The translations under genes were made by a program, and so were the position numbers. A stretch of DNA of 64,000 nucleotides from Chrysemys picta bellii (Eukaryota > Chordata > Testudines > Emydidae), in NCBI RefSeq assembly GCF_011386835.1, contig NC_088797.1, positions 38,687,583 through 38,751,582 on the forward strand. Direction: 5' to 3'. Position 1 is the first letter of the stretch. The number at the start of each line of letters is the position of its first letter. The notes under the pieces were generated by a model, which searched no databases, had not been told where the DNA came from, and saw nothing but the letters and a program-made list of their open reading frames with translations. Below, piece by piece: positions 21,600-34,331 of this stretch.

Positions 21600-21740
21600 T
21601 GATTAGGTTGTGAAAGCCCCATCACTTGGGACACTTAAAACTAGACTCAATGGAGCACTAGTAAATTGCTGTAGGAAACAATCCTCCACTGGCAGCAGGA
21701 TGGAAAAAATAAGGTCTTTTCCATTTCTATGAGTAGGAGC
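21600..21740 (+). mobile_element. CR1-like LINE 3' end
   Basis: GAAAGCCCCATCACTTGGGA, ACTTAAAACTAGACTC, then ACTGGCAGCAGGATGG and TTCCATTTCTATGAG follow the order of CR1 3' ends. Old. Confidence 0.6.
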
Positions 21741-22099
21741 AGAAAAGAGGTGCTCTGTGAAAAACTATGAAAAAAGTGAGGCTCCCACTCATCATATACT
21801 TAAGCTGCCTCAGCGAAGTCATCTTGAGTTTCCTTCCAGACCTGTTTCTATAACCACACTCCACTCCTCCCCAGAGTGATTAGAATGCTTGTACTGATCT
21901 CCAGGAAAGGTTGGGGTTTGGCACTGTTCATATCCCTCAGCATGCCAGGTGATGGCTGATCATGTCCCCCAAATCCAGGAGAACTGAATAGGGACAAAGC
22001 AGACACTTGTCCAGAGAAGATTCTCCTGCCTAGGCAGCTGTATAACTGCTGTGGTAGATTTAATTGTATTAAATAGCTTCTAGTACATTTCCCTGTCCA

Positions 22100-22990
22100 T
22101 GCAGGATTTCTTTCTTTAGCACTAGTTTTTTGTTCAGTATAGTTTTAAATATTCCAAGTGATGAGGCTTCCACAACTTCCCTTGGGAAATAATATTCAAC
22201 AGGGTAAGAGAGAGCAGTGTCAGGAATTTATTTTTCTTAATTAATTCAACTCCCATTTTCTCGCTTTCCTAATTTATCCCATTAGGCCTTGTTGTATTCC
22301 TTCTCTTTGGTCTGCAGGTGAACTCTGTTTTCTTAGTGTAGCTACAGAGTATTATGTCCTTATTGCACTCGGCTAACCAATATGTGTTCAGCCGTCTTAA
22401 TCTTTCCTCATAAATCTGCCCCTCCTGCCTGCTACCCAGTTTTGTTGCTCTACTCTGAATGCCTTCCAAATTGTCAACATTTTTCTTATAATAAGATGCC
22501 TGCCTGAATAGAATATTCCAAATGTGGTTTCACTAGAGCTGTAGCCAAGGAGACCATTGTCTTCTGTGTGTAACCCATATTTGCATTTTCTGGCCTTGTT
22601 TGACGCCATGCTCTATTGCAAACTCATGTCTAATTTGCCGACCATTCTCACACCCTCTCTTTCACCATCACTACACCATAGGTTTCTTCTTCCCATTAAA
22701 TGTGTATGTTTTGGATTATTCTCCTATTATCTTGCATTTTTTCTAATTAAGTATCTCTTAAAAAATGTTCTGCCCATGTTTCTAATCACTCCCTCAGCCC
22801 CCTTTTATTATAACTTTTCTATACTGACTGGTATTTACAATTCCAGCTCAGTATCATCTGCAAACTTCATTAATGTGTTATTTATTCCATATTATAGGGT
22901 GATTAGTAAAGATAGTGAATATTTTGTCAGCATTTTATTTGACTATATCTTTATTTTAGCTGGTTATACTGTGCCTTCTATACCAGATAG
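22100..22990 (-). mobile_element. Old CR1-like LINE remnant
   Basis: In inverse it carries phrases of a CR1 body, for example AATGTGGTTTCACTAGAGC, CTTAATCTTTCCTCATAAAT and AGTATCATCTGCAAACTTCA, the last being the usual 'span covering the Gly-Gly-Leu / ADD region' of LINE RTs read backwards. Strongly diverged, edges approximate. Confidence 0.5.
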
Positions 22991-23270
22991 AATAAATTGA
23001 CAGTCTGTAGTAGTTTGACATTTTTTCTACAGTACCACTTTGTCACAGTTTTCACCCGAGGACTTTCCAGTCCTGTGGGAACTGCAGAATCTGCTCACAA
23101 CCAGCACTTGAATTTCAAACACAGGGAGTATACAGCCACTGACGTGAGAGGAAAAGGCAGACAGGCAGAATCACCAACAAGACATACTGAGACCTACTGA
23201 GACCTACATTCTATCATCTAAATATAAAGTTTTAGAAAAGCTGTACTGTATATTTTTACAGTATCTATAA

Positions 23271-23480
23271 TTAAGGCTATGATTTAGTCACAGGTGTTTT
23301 TAGTAAAAGTCATGGAAAGGACATGGGCAATAAACAAAAATTCATAGCCCACGACCTGTTCATGACTTATACTATAAATATCCCTGGCTAAATCTGGAGT
23401 CGGGGGAGCTGCTGAGGAGGAGAGCCCTGGGGCCAGCTTCATACAGAGCCCTCTTGCAAGTCCTAGTATAGGGAGCATGC
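23271..23480. mobile_element. MITE of the AAGGCTACGAT family (partial)
   Basis: TTAAGGCTATGATTTAGTCA followed by AGTAAAAGTCATGG, GGGCAATAAACAAAAATTCA and GACCTGTTCATGACTT, the same order as at 49060-49424 and 59066-59444. The right end is not clear; coordinates there are approximate. Confidence 0.6.
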
Positions 23481-25034
23481 TAGGGGAAGGGATAGGCAGA
23501 TGTGAGTTGAAGTGGGAACTGGACTAGCCATAGCACCTAGATTCTGGACTGCTCACACTGAGGGTGATTTTAGCCCCTGCAGCAACCTGGAAAGCCTCCT
23601 TTTCACCCACTTGACTGTCTTCAGTGTTCCATATTTGTGGCTCAACCACTCCAAATCTACTTTGGGATTGAAATATACAATTTGCAAAAGTACTATTGTT
23701 GCTTTCTCCTGTGCTCTGGGTTGCTAATCTTGCCCACCTACTTTCTTAATATGTATGAAGAACTGGGCACAGGAGTGCACAGGATGCTGCAAGTGTCACA
23801 ATATTTTTTCAAGGGATGTTTTGTAAGGTGAAAACAAGTGCTCTTTCATGACCAAACAGCCTGCCTTCCTGTTAATGTCTCAAAATCCCATGCCTCAGAT
23901 TATGTAATATTTATGATTATCCCATTACTCCTGTACAAGATTTATAGGCATTCTATAATTTCTGTTTTTCTGCACAAATGATAAATGAAAGTATTTCTTT
24001 AAGTGTCCATTCCCTCATCACTAGAAGACCTCATACTTGATGCAACATATTACAATCTTTTCCAAGTCTGTTAGACTCATTAAAGCAAACAGCTTTTACA
24101 CTTTTCAGTGGACAGGCTCATAAAAGCATTTTCACTCTCTATTATAATAATATTTTTAAAAAATCACAACTTTAATGCAGAAAAATATCATGCCAAATAT
24201 ACAAGACAAAATTATGAAACACTACAATTGTAAATGTTGCCAAAAGGTCTAATAAATCCAGGGCCCAGCAGCCAAAATAGAAAGTACACAAAAGAAGAAA
24301 AAAAGAAAAAAATTCCACCAGTGAAAAATGGTGAGGTACATGCAGCTGATTTAACAATAGTTTTTATGTTTTACGTTTATCAAGAAGGATGTACTTTTGT
24401 GTACTGACATCTCCTGTTTCATCCACGAATTTAGAGCTCCTATGAGCGTTGCATCATTAACATTCTGTATTATTCAATAATGTAGTATACAAGGGCCCTA
24501 GATAATGAATGACGAATGGGGTGTGTTGGAAAATGCAATTTGCAGGATTTTTCTTTAAAGATGGAAGGTCTCAGCTGATAGCAGTAGGGTTCTTTACACA
24601 AAAATAATGCAATACACACCATTTTACTTCTTGACTTGGTTTGGTGCTTTTATTGTACCTGTATAGATAATTTAAGAAACTGCTTTCAGAACTCCCCTTC
24701 TACTAAAAAAAGCATCAATCACCACACAGGTTTAAGTTCTGTCCTCAGACATACCTGTGCAATGCCCATGGAAATCAACAAATGTGGTGCACACATACTG
24801 GAACAAAATCTGGCAATTTATATATACTTTGGGGACAGGGCGGAAATTAAGTAGTCATAAGCAAGGCATTTGTTTTATCATCATCCACTATTCCTCTTAC
24901 TTGTTAGGGTCCCCATTTCTCTAAATATCACAAATCCACACTAGTTTATAAGAACAATATTTATTTGAAAGCATATTGTTGAATAGCATAAGTCTCTATC
25001 TCCCAAAAGTACACATTTGATCTATACTTATTAT
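23481..25034. other. Unannotated intronic stretch
   Basis: AT-rich; nothing recognised. No splice-bounded frame stands out. Confidence 0.5.
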
Positions 25035-25130
25035 TTGATTTCCAGGAACACCAACAATGTATTAGGCACTGTTCACATAGAAGGAATGATACAGTCCCTG
25101 CTGAGAGGTGTTTACAATCTGAGGGCCCAG
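25035..25130 (+). mobile_element. MIR-like SINE fragment
   Basis: TTAGGCACTGTTCACATAG ... TACAGTCCCTGCTGAGAGG ... TTACAATCTGAGGGCC fits the amniote SINE 3' phrase. Confidence 0.55.
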
Positions 25131-25370
25131 CCCTGCAAATGGCTCAGTGTGGGATGACCTTTGTGCCCACACAGACCCAGATCATCTTCAGGTACATGCC
25201 CACAGAGAACCAGGTACCAGATAGGATCCAAGACAACAAGCCAGATATAAAAGGTAGAGGAGAGGGATAAACAGGATGGATTTCTACTTTGATGCTTACA
25301 ACAATGAATTAGCACATTTATGTAATTAATTTCTCATAAGCATTATGTTGAAGGAGGACTTGCACATGTC

Positions 25371-25400
25371 CAGCGAGTTGTCCAGCGAGTTCAGCGAGTT
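25371..25400. repeat. Short tandem repeat, CAGCGAGTT x3
   Basis: Three CAGCGAGTT units, the first two separated by GTC. Replication slippage at the start of an old CR1 fragment. Confidence 0.8.
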
Positions 25401-25625
25401 GGACTGTGGTATAGTCTCACAAGAGATGTGGTAGAAGCCCCATCTCAGGAGACTAAACTCCACAAAAACAATACAAAGAGTAGGAAATACTCCTTCGTTG
25501 CTAGATGGATGGTCATGCTCCACTGAAGTCAAAGGCAAAGCTCCTACTGAACAATAACAGGAGGAGTACTAAGTGCTAGATGACTGAACAGCTCTTTCAT
25601 CTCTATTTTATAATTCTATGACTTT
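25395..25625 (+). mobile_element. Old CR1-like 3' fragment
   Basis: GGACTGTGGTATAGTCTCAC, ATGTGGTAGAAGCCCCATCT and the end TTTTATAATTCTATGAC follow the CR1 3' order 'ggaacagtctcc...gtggtggaagccccatc...attctatgatt'. Confidence 0.5.
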
Positions 25626-26039
25626 GTATCCATGAAACCAGTAAAATGATTCCATCTGTCATCAGGCTTATCACCTTTATTTAGTACTCTGAGACCATGC
25701 CATCCTCTCCTACTTTGTACCCTGCTGCAGTGAAGGGAACCCTTCAGCCTCTTAAACATAGAACTTGCTCACAATTGTTAACACTAATTGTAACCATGTT
25801 TCGTGATCTCAATAGTTTAATATAGCGGGCACATCATCGAACACATGAAGGGCAGGGATAGCTTTTACACACTATTTTAAAGATTCCTTTCATTTTATTC
25901 ATAACATTACCCCCAAAGTATTTGATATTTGCATAATCCTAATCATGGGCCAAATTCTGAGTTCTCTACTTGAGTCAATGAGAGTTCTGCCTCACTAAGG
26001 ACTTTAGGATTTGGCCTCATGTTAAATAATAATAACTAT

Positions 26040-26346
26040 TATTGCAGTAGTGACTAAGAGCCCCAGTCATGAACCAGGCCCCTATGGTGCTATGCTCTAT
26101 ACCAGTGGTCTCCAAACTTTTTTGATCGCGCACCCCATCACTAAAAAAATTTTGAGCATGCACCCCCTGCCGCGCCGAAGCAACAACAACAACAAAAAAG
26201 CCGCTCGGACTCCTGCCTGATGAAGAAAAAAAAAAGCGCTCCGCCTGCTGCGGACCCCCAAGGATCCTCCACTTTGGAGACCACTGCTCTATACAAACAC
26301 AGAACAAAAGGACAGTCCATGCCACAAAGATCTTACAACAATCTAA
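26040..26346 (+). mobile_element. MIR-like SINE split by a hAT MITE
   Basis: GAACCAGGCCCCTATGGTGC and CTCTATAC lie left of the insertion, and CTCTATACAAACACAGAAC then GATCTTACAACAATCTAAG lie right of it. Removing 26103-26294 rejoins one copy of the SINE phrase. A second MITE follows at its 3' end. Confidence 0.7.
26103..26286. mobile_element. hAT MITE, exact 8-base target duplication
   Basis: 184 bases, starts CAGTGGTCTCCAAACTTTTT and ends CACTTTGGAGACCACTG. CTCTATAC is present at 26095-26102 and 26287-26294, a perfect 8-base duplication. Interior has CGCGCACCCC and an AAC run. No coding capacity. Confidence 0.9.
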
Positions 26347-26585
26347 GGCCTTGGCTACACTCGAGACTTGCCAGTGCTGCCGCAGCAAGCTCTCTCGCAG
26401 CGCTGTATGTACTCCACCTCTCCGAGGGGAATAGCGTGCAGCGCTGCGAGCGAGCGTGCAGCGCTGCAGGCTCTGATTACACTGGCGCTTTACAGCGCTG
26501 TACTCGCTGCGCTCAGGGGGGTGTTTTTTCACATCCCTGAGCGCAGCAAGTTGCAGTGCTGTACACCGCCAGTGTAGCCAAGGCC
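26347..26585. mobile_element. PIF/Harbinger-like MITE
   Basis: Terminal repeats GGCCTTGGCTACACT are perfect over 15 bases in inverse. TAA flanks both ends (26344-26346, 26586-26588), the 3-base duplication typical of PIF/Harbinger. The interior repeats GCAGCGCTG motifs in both orientations, giving strong secondary structure. Confidence 0.75.
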
Positions 26586-26588
26586 TAA

Positions 26589-28602
26589 GTAAAATTCCCT
26601 TCCAAAATAATTTTGTTCTAATGTGCACTATCCATAAAGTCTGATACAACTGATGAAATACTGCAAAATTTACACATACACAAGGAATGTTTTCCTTTTT
26701 GTATATTTTTCTGCAGATTTGAGATTCATAAATATACTGGAGACTGAAATTCTCTCTTTGGGCAATGCAAAGGTGCAAGATTTGCAAGAGTGACTCAGAG
26801 GTGAAAGGATATCTATATATATCCCATTACCAATACCTAACATCATCAAGTTCCCCCGATAATGTTTTGAACCTCTCACTGCTCTATTATTAATTATTTG
26901 TATTACAATAGGCCCTAGAGGCCACAGTGAGATCAATGCTCCATTGTGTTAGGGAATGTACAAACATATGGTATGAAACAATCCTTGCCTATCAAAATTT
27001 ACTTCATTTTTCTATTGTGCTACTGTAACCGAAGAACTATATATTTAATAATCTTAAACTGAACACTATCTTGTGCTGATCCTTTTCTCCTCATATCTCT
27101 TTTCTCAGAAAACTTGGTCTGTACTAACTCACCTGTTTAGGGACCTTAGTAGGTTTAGATAGCTGGCAATGTCTTTGTGAAAGTACAATGCAATGAAGTA
27201 TAGTAGATGCTGTCCTAAGTTTTTGCTGCCCTCTTCTGTAGAAATAAATGTATATCAGCTGAAGAAAGTCATTTCCAAACCTAGTTAACTGTTACTAAAT
27301 AAAGACCTGTAATTTCATTTTTCTTACTTCCAATGTCTTTAAACAAGTTGTACAAACACTTTATTAGTATCCACTCCCTCCACTATTTTGAAGAGTAGTG
27401 TGTGCCACTGCACACCTCAGAGCTAGTTGAAGCCAACAGGACTGCTACTGACAGTGTTATTAGACAATATTATTATTACAATCATAACATTAAGAATGTG
27501 CCTAAGTGTTTGCAGGATTCGGTCTTAGGGGTGGGGCATAGCATATATATAGTGGTTTTGGATCCCTTGGGATAAATGCAATAATCATCATCATCGCCAC
27601 CTGTGTTTAGAATGTGAAAAAATTGTCTCAGTAGCAAAATATTTAATTTCACTTGACATATACATTAAATATACTTCAGTGTCACCCACTTTTTTATTTA
27701 AATCACATCTTGAAAATATTTTACATAATAATGCTACTTTGAAGCTTTTTAAAAAAATTTACTTTAATGCACAACACTAGCAAATATACATAAGGGAATA
27801 ATTCTGCACTGGTACTGGGATCGACTAAATTACCTGCAATAATCAATGTTTTCCATTTTTATTTCTTTATTGTTTTAACTGACGTCACTGAGAAAGAATA
27901 CCCTTAAATCATTTTAGATGTGCAGTTTCTATGGGCTTCTACACCTAATGTAAAGAAGACTCTGAGATGTATTCGAAAGTTGGATAGTGAATTGAGATGT
28001 ACCATTCCCTCAGAGAAAGGCACAATCCACACTGCTGAAAGGCAGGGCACAGCAGACCAAAAACCCAATTTAAAACTATTACTCATTGTTATGGAAAGGC
28101 AAGCTTCACAGACATGCATCTATTCACAAACCTGCTTCAGGGGAGGAGGCATGTCTCTATGATGATGAAGTCTACAAACCCCTTGCAGTCCTACTTCATC
28201 AGGATACTCAAAATACAACCACCACTAGAATCAGTAATTCTGGGCACACAGGAGCTCCATGTTAGAAAATGGCCTTGATAGTATTAATTTCTGCACATCT
28301 CATTGTGATCCCACCTCATTTTTCTGCATTTCTTTCGCCATTCTCTCCAGGGAAGCATGATGCATGGAGTGGGGTCCCTTTTCTATATTCCTCCTTTTGT
28401 GCACAGCAGCTTTGACACATATGGTGTGAAGGTCCCTGGTTGAGGCAATGTGGGAATAGTGCTATCTGGTAGAACTGGGAGAAATTTTTCAGACAAATAA
28501 GTTTATTGACCCAAAAATGTAGTTTTGGAATGACCGAAACTATTTGTGAATTTGCAAATAGTTTCAGCCAGAAAAAAAAGTTAAAAGAAGTCACAACATT
28601 TT
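26589..28602. other. Unannotated intronic stretch
   Basis: Includes a weak MIR-like phrase at 26885-26960 (AATAGGCCCTAGAGGCC ... GTGTTAGGGAATGTACAAAC). The rest is AT-rich and unrecognised. Confidence 0.5.
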
Positions 28603-28610
28603 GTTCCAAC

Positions 28611-29506
28611 TAGGGCTGTCAATTAATCACAGTTAATGCATGTGATTAAACAAATTAACTAGATTTTAAAAAATAGTCATGATTAATCACAGTTTTAATC
28701 GTTCTGTTAAACAATAACAGAATACCAATTTAAGTTTATTATAAATATTTTGGATATTTTTCTTCATTTTCAAATGTATTGATTTCAATTACAACACAGA
28801 ATAAAAAGTGTACAGTGATCCCTTTACATCATTATTTTTATTACAAATATTTGCACTGTAAAAAAGATAAACAAAAGAAATAGTATTTTTCAGTTCACCT
28901 CCTACAAATCCATTCAGTCCTACTTCTTGTTCAGCCAATCACTAAAGACAAACAAGTTTGTTTACATTTATGGGAAATAATGCTGCCTGCTTCTTATTTA
29001 CAATGTCTCCTGAAAGTGAGAACAGGTGTTTGCATGGCACTGTTGTAGTCTGCGTTGCAAGATACTTACACGCCGGACATGCAAAACATTCATATGCCCC
29101 CTCATGCCTCGCCTTGTAGGCTCTACAGTTTTACATTGTTTTGCTTTTGAGTGCAGTTATGTAAAAAAAAATTCTACAATAATAAGTTGCACTTTCACAA
29201 TAAAGAGACTGCACTACAGTACTTGTAAGAGATTAATTGAAAAATACTATTTACTTTTGTTTATCTTTTTCACAGTGCAAATATTTGTAATAAAAATAAT
29301 ATAAAGTGAGCACTGTACACTCTGTATTCTGTGTTGTAATTGAAATCAGTATATTTGAAAATGTAGAAAAACAGCCAAGAATATTTATAATAATTTCAAT
29401 TGGTATTCTGTTATTGTTTAACGGTGTGATTAAAACTGCAATTACTCACGATTAATTCTTTAATCTTGCATTAACTGCGATTTTTTTAAATCATTTGACA
29501 CCCCTA
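28611..29506. mobile_element. Foldback hAT-type element
   Basis: 896 bases from TAGGGCTGTCAATTAATCAC to ATTTGACACCCCTA, with GTTCCAAC (28603-28610) and GTTTCAAC (29507-29514) as an 8-base duplication with one mismatch. The halves are inverse copies of each other for roughly 300 bases (for example AACAATAACAGAATACCAAT on the left against ATTGGTATTCTGTTATTGTT on the right). No transposase. A half copy is at 53215-53505. Confidence 0.85.
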
Positions 29507-29514
29507 GTTTCAAC

Positions 29515-30445
29515 ATTTTCTAAATGAATCATTCAACTTTTCATTTTGCATCAATGTTTCATTGCAATATTTAACAAGTTTTACTTTTTTTTAAAGGGTA
29601 AAAAAAAAATACCCCAAATCTAAACAAAACTGAAAAAATATTTTTCCAATTGAACAAAACATCGAACTGAAAAATCAGTTATTCACTCAGTTCTACTACA
29701 TGTTTTTTTCATACTTGTTTGCTTTTTACTGGCATCCACATGCTTCCCTCTGTGCCATGTAAAGCATAGGGCTCTGCAATTCTTTGAATATTTGCATACT
29801 AATATTTTCAGAAATTCTTCTCTTTTTTTTCATCCCAGAGCATCTTTGCAGACATGAGGAGTGTAGCATCAATATTCATTCCTGCCCCTGGCCTGCTCTT
29901 CCATTAAGCCCAATTTTCAGAAATACTAGTGATTTAATTCTGACAAAGGGTAGCAAAAAATTTTTCTAAGAGTAATCGATAATTTTAGTCAAGGATTTGA
30001 AACATAGTGCATCTTTTTCAGTAGGAATGAATAGGATGCAGTGTACCACAGTGTTAACTTTAAGGAACTATTACTATACTATACCACAAGGCAGCTTTGC
30101 TAAATAGTCAGTCCTCCTCCTGTTCCCAGATTCAAGCTTCCCAGGGCAATTCACAAGACCAAACAAAAGCCAGTGCACTCTAATATTATACTTAAACATC
30201 TGCATGGGTTTATTTTCATCTGGACTAAAAAATACCCCCAATGTTTATATTATTTATTTCTCAATATTTTAATATTCACTCAAAAGCACAACAGCTGAGG
30301 GCCTGTGTTCTGGAGGATTTTCAGTCTCCTGCTCTGGCTTAGATAATGAGACAGTTTTCTGTCCAACGATGGCTGGTTAAATGAATTTCCCTTGTCATTG
30401 AATCTGCAGCAGAGCCAATGCATTGTAATAGAGATTTCATGCCCA
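29515..30445. other. Unannotated intronic stretch
   Basis: AT-rich, nothing recognised. Confidence 0.5.
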
Positions 30446-30449
30446 GTTG

Positions 30450-31176
30450 TGAAGGACGACACTCACCCCAAGTGCCACCTAACTATCAGGCAGGGGTGCA
30501 GCAGGTTGTCTTCCTCCAGGACATCTCCCTTTTTCACTATTGCTCCGCCCTGAGGTGGTATATCCCTTTTTTTGCAATTCAGCCCTTGGGCTGGGTCACA
30601 CATTCCAGTCCACTCCTTTCAGGGTATACAAATAAAAGTCCAATAATGGGGACAATTTTCAGATGCCTGCAAGGGCTTCAGGGCTTTCTCCTTAGATTGG
30701 GGGCTTGGAGTCTGGACCCTTGTGAGTTCAGGGCCTTCCCCAACTAGGTTCCCGGCAAGGGACGGGCTTCTATTGTTATTCCATCTTTAGGGACAACAGT
30801 AGGGGAGTCCGGGTCCACTCTCTCCACCAGGCTCTGATCCAGATCCAATGATGGCTAGCTAAGTCCTGCACCTTGGGGTTCTATGCAGCTGCCTCCCTAG
30901 AACACTTCCTACCACAGCCCCCTTTTTCCACAGGGAAAATTAAAGAACTGAACACCTGAACACAAAATAAAGTTTCTGACCTTCAAGAGCAATCACCAGT
31001 CCCTCCTTTGAAGGCTTGGTCAGGTCAGTATTTCCAGGCCTCAGGAAACAAGAGCTCCTTGGGTGCTCCTTCCCAAGAACTCAGAGCACAGTTCTGCTCC
31101 CTTCCACTGTCCACCTGCCTCTGAACTGCTCTGATTCCCTTTTTAAGTTCCACCTCCAGCTTGTGCAGGCTTTGCA
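30450..31176. mobile_element. Probable solo LTR
   Basis: Starts TGAAGGACGACACTC and ends GGCTTTGCA; GTTG stands on both sides (30446-30449 and 31177-31180), a 4-base duplication as at the gypsy element. Inside are GGGTATACAAATAAAAGTCC and ACACAAAATAAAGTTTC, possible TATA and polyadenylation signals. No internal coding region is attached, so it is called a solo LTR. Confidence 0.45.
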
Positions 31177-31923
31177 GTTGTGACAATCATAGTCATACAG
31201 TCTGACCTCCTGCACATCACAGGCCACAGAATCTCACCCACCATCTCCTACAATAGGCACATAACCTCTGGCTGAGTTACTGAAGTCCTCAAATCCTGAT
31301 TTAAATACTTCAAATTATATTTACTCTAGTTCAGACCAGCAAGTGACCCAGGCCCCATGCTGCAGACGAAGGCAACTCCTCCCCCACCCCACCCCAGGGT
31401 GTCTGCCAATCTGACCTGAGGGGAAATTCCTTCCTGACCCCAAATATTGCTGTCAGTCAGACCCTGAGCATGTGAGTGAGAGCCACCAGCCAGACACCTG
31501 GGAAAGAATTCTCTGTAATAACTCAGAGTCCTCCCCATCTAATATCCCATCTCTGCAAGCTGGAGATATTTGCTAATAGCACTCACGGATGGGCCATATG
31601 CTACTGTAGGCAACCTCATGATACCATCACTTCTATAAACTTATCAAGCTCAGTGCCCCCATTACTCCCCTTGGAAGGCTGTTCCAGAACTTCACTCCTC
31701 TGGATGCTTAGAAATCTTATTCTAATTTCAAGCCTAAACTTGCTGATGGCCAGTTTATATCCATTTGTTCTTGTGCAAACATCGGGTTTTGACTTAAATA
31801 ACTCCTCTCCCTCCCTGATGTTTACCCCTCGGGATGCATTTATAGAGAGCAATCACATTTCCCCTCAGCTTATTTTTTTTAGCCCAAACGAGCCAAGATC
31901 CTTAAGTCTCCTCTTATAAGGTA

Positions 31924-32151
31924 ACAGAGTAGCAGCCGTGTTAGTCTGTATCCGCAAAAAGAAGAACAGGAGTACTTGTGGCACCTTAGAGACTAACAAA
32001 TTTATTAGAGCATAAGCTTTCGTGGACTACAGCCCACTTCTTCGGATGCATATAGATTCTATATGCATCCGAAGAAGTGGGCTGTAGTCCACGAAAGCTT
32101 ATGCTCTAATAAATTTGTTAGTCTCTAAGGTGCCACAAGTACTCCTGTTCT
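31924..32151. repeat. Foldback repeat with perfect 98-base arms
   Basis: A single-base centre at 32057 separates two arms (31959-32056 and 32058-32155) that are exact inverse copies. Target duplication is TCTTATAAGGTA, 12 bases (31912-31923 and 32152-32163). A long, variable duplication suggests target-primed insertion rather than a DNA transposase. Only the left copy has the outer part ACAGAGTAGCAGCCGTGTTAG. The unit recurs at 34332, 43074 and 43443. Confidence 0.85.
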
Positions 32152-32440
32152 TCTTATAAGGTAGGTTCTCCATTCCTCTGATCATCCTAGTAGCCCTTTT
32201 CTGTACCTGTTTCAGTTTGAATTCATCTTTCTGAAAAATGGAGACCAGAACTGTACAGAGTATTCAATATGAGCTCTCACCAGTGCCTTGTACAATGGTA
32301 ATATTTCCCTATCTCTACTGGAAATACAACACTTAATGCATCCTAGAACTGCACTGGTAGGTCATAGTCATCCTGTGATCAACCAACACACCGAGGTCTC
32401 TCTTTGTCTGCCATTTTCAATTGATACGTCTCCAGCTTAT

Positions 32441-32463
32441 AGCAAAAAAAAAAAAAAAAAAAA
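32441..32463. repeat. Poly-A run
   Basis: About 21 consecutive A inside antisense CR1 sequence. Confidence 0.85.
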
Positions 32464-34028
32464 TCTTGTTGTTAGTCCTTAAGTGCACGACCTTGGACTT
32501 TGCATTTTTAAATTTCATCCATTTCTATTACTCCAGTTTTAAAGGTCATCCAAATCTTCCTTTATGACATTCTGGTCCTCCTTTGTACTGGTAATACCTC
32601 CCATATTCTTGTCATTCACAAATTTTATTAGCACACTCCCACTTTTTGTGCCAAGGACATTAACGAAAATGTTAAATAAGATTGGTCCCAAGATTGATCT
32701 TTGAGGAACTCCACTAATGAGCTCCCTCCAGCTTGATAGTTCACCTTTCAGCGTGACCCGCTGTTGTCTTACCCACATTTTATTCTCATATTAATCCCCA
32801 TCATCTCCAGTTTAACTAATAATTTTCCATGTGGAACTGTCAAATGCTTTACTGAAATCCAGGTAGATCAGATCTCTACTGCATTTCCTTTGTCTAGAAA
32901 ATCAGTTATCTTCTCAAAGGACGAGATCAGGCTGGTCTGGCTCAATTCACCCTTTATAAAGCCATGTTGTATTTTATCCCAATTACTGTTTACCTCTGTG
33001 TCTTTAATTACTCTCTCTTTCAAAATTTGTTTTAAGACCCTGCACACAATTCAGGTCAAATTGACGGGCCTATCATTTCCTGGATAATTTTCTTTTCTTA
33101 AATATAGGTACCAGGGCTGTCCTTAGGATTTATGGGGCCCTACACAGTATTATTAAACTGGTGCCCCTATGCCCGACAGCAGCCCAGGGGGAGAGGGATG
33201 AGGCAGCAAAGGATACCGAGTCATCCAGCCCGTCTCACAGCGGTGGAGAGTCACTGTTCCCCACAGAGACCCCCGTACCCTCTCCCTCACGCAGAATGTG
33301 CAGCACCAGCGCATTCGGCTCTGTGAATAGGGCCCCTGCCTAAGGAGGCTGCAGTGCATGCTGGGTGTGCGGGAGCCAATCCGCTGTTACCTGCTATCAT
33401 GGGCAGTGGGTGAAGCTGCCGCTTGGGGAGGCTAGCTCCCCAGCCCACCTCTTCTGCCTGTGGCCCCACCCATACTCCATTTCTGCTCCACCCTAGGCCC
33501 CGCCCCACTCTGCCCAGGCCCTGCCCTCTCCCCACAGTCTCCCTCCTTTCTTCCCTCCCTCACCCTGCTCACTCCTTTCCAGCCAAATCCCTGAACCCAA
33601 ATGAAGCAAATGACATTTGAAAAAAACACTCTCCAGCAATTTCTTTCTAAAGAAAATGGAGCATGTTTTCCACTGCATACCAAATGGTGAAGACTGGACA
33701 TGCAGAAGGTACCTAATTAAAAGCACTAAACTTAGGAATAAAAAATGTCAATTAGAGAGTTTTTGATATGCCCTGAAGTTTGTCAGAGATTTATTTGCAA
33801 AAACTTTGTTGTAAGGGCGAGTCAGCTGTCTTGCTGAATACAACATTAAATATTATGGAATACATGATGCAGCTCTTCTCTGTTTTACATTTTCTTAATC
33901 AGTATTTCTAAGCTGATTTTATATTTTAAATGTTCTCTTAAACCTTCCAGATTACTACATATTTAACTGAAACAAAGACATTATTTTAAATTAAATCAGT
34001 TGCAGAGGTTTAGTGTGTTCATAACAAT

Positions 34029-34290
34029 GGGTTCGTCTATACTTACCTCCGGGTCTGGTGGTAAGCAATCGATCTTCTGGGTTCGATTTATCGTGTCTTG
34101 TCTAGGCGCGATAAATCGATCCCGGAAGTGCTCGCCGTCGACGCCGGTACTCCTGCTCGGCGAGAGGAGTACGCGGAGTCGATGGGGGAGCCTGCCTGCC
34201 GCGTCTGGACCCGCGGTAAGTTCGAACTAAGGTACTTTGACTTCAGCTACATTATTAGTTCGAAGTGGGGGGGTTAGTGTGGACCAGGCC
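34029..34290. mobile_element. MITE with ATCGATTTATC hairpin
   Basis: Runs from GGGTTCGTCTATAC to GTGTGGACCAGGCC. AAT stands on both sides (34026-34028, 34291-34293). The core GGGTTCGATTTATCG is answered by CGATAAATCGATCCC. Related to 37260-37520 by its ends and hairpin. CpG-rich but not a promoter. Confidence 0.7.
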
Positions 34291-34331
34291 AATATTCATT
34301 GCTTTTAGAAAAGGGAACACTAATTTACTTT

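Noticed and set aside
26017..26787. 256-codon open frame, minus strand
   Set aside because: It runs across a SINE, a hAT MITE and a PIF/Harbinger-like MITE whose target duplications are exact; the product has no domain. Chance frame.
34080..34260. CpG-rich block like a promoter
   Set aside because: Bounded by a MITE with AAT flanks and related to a second copy at 37260.
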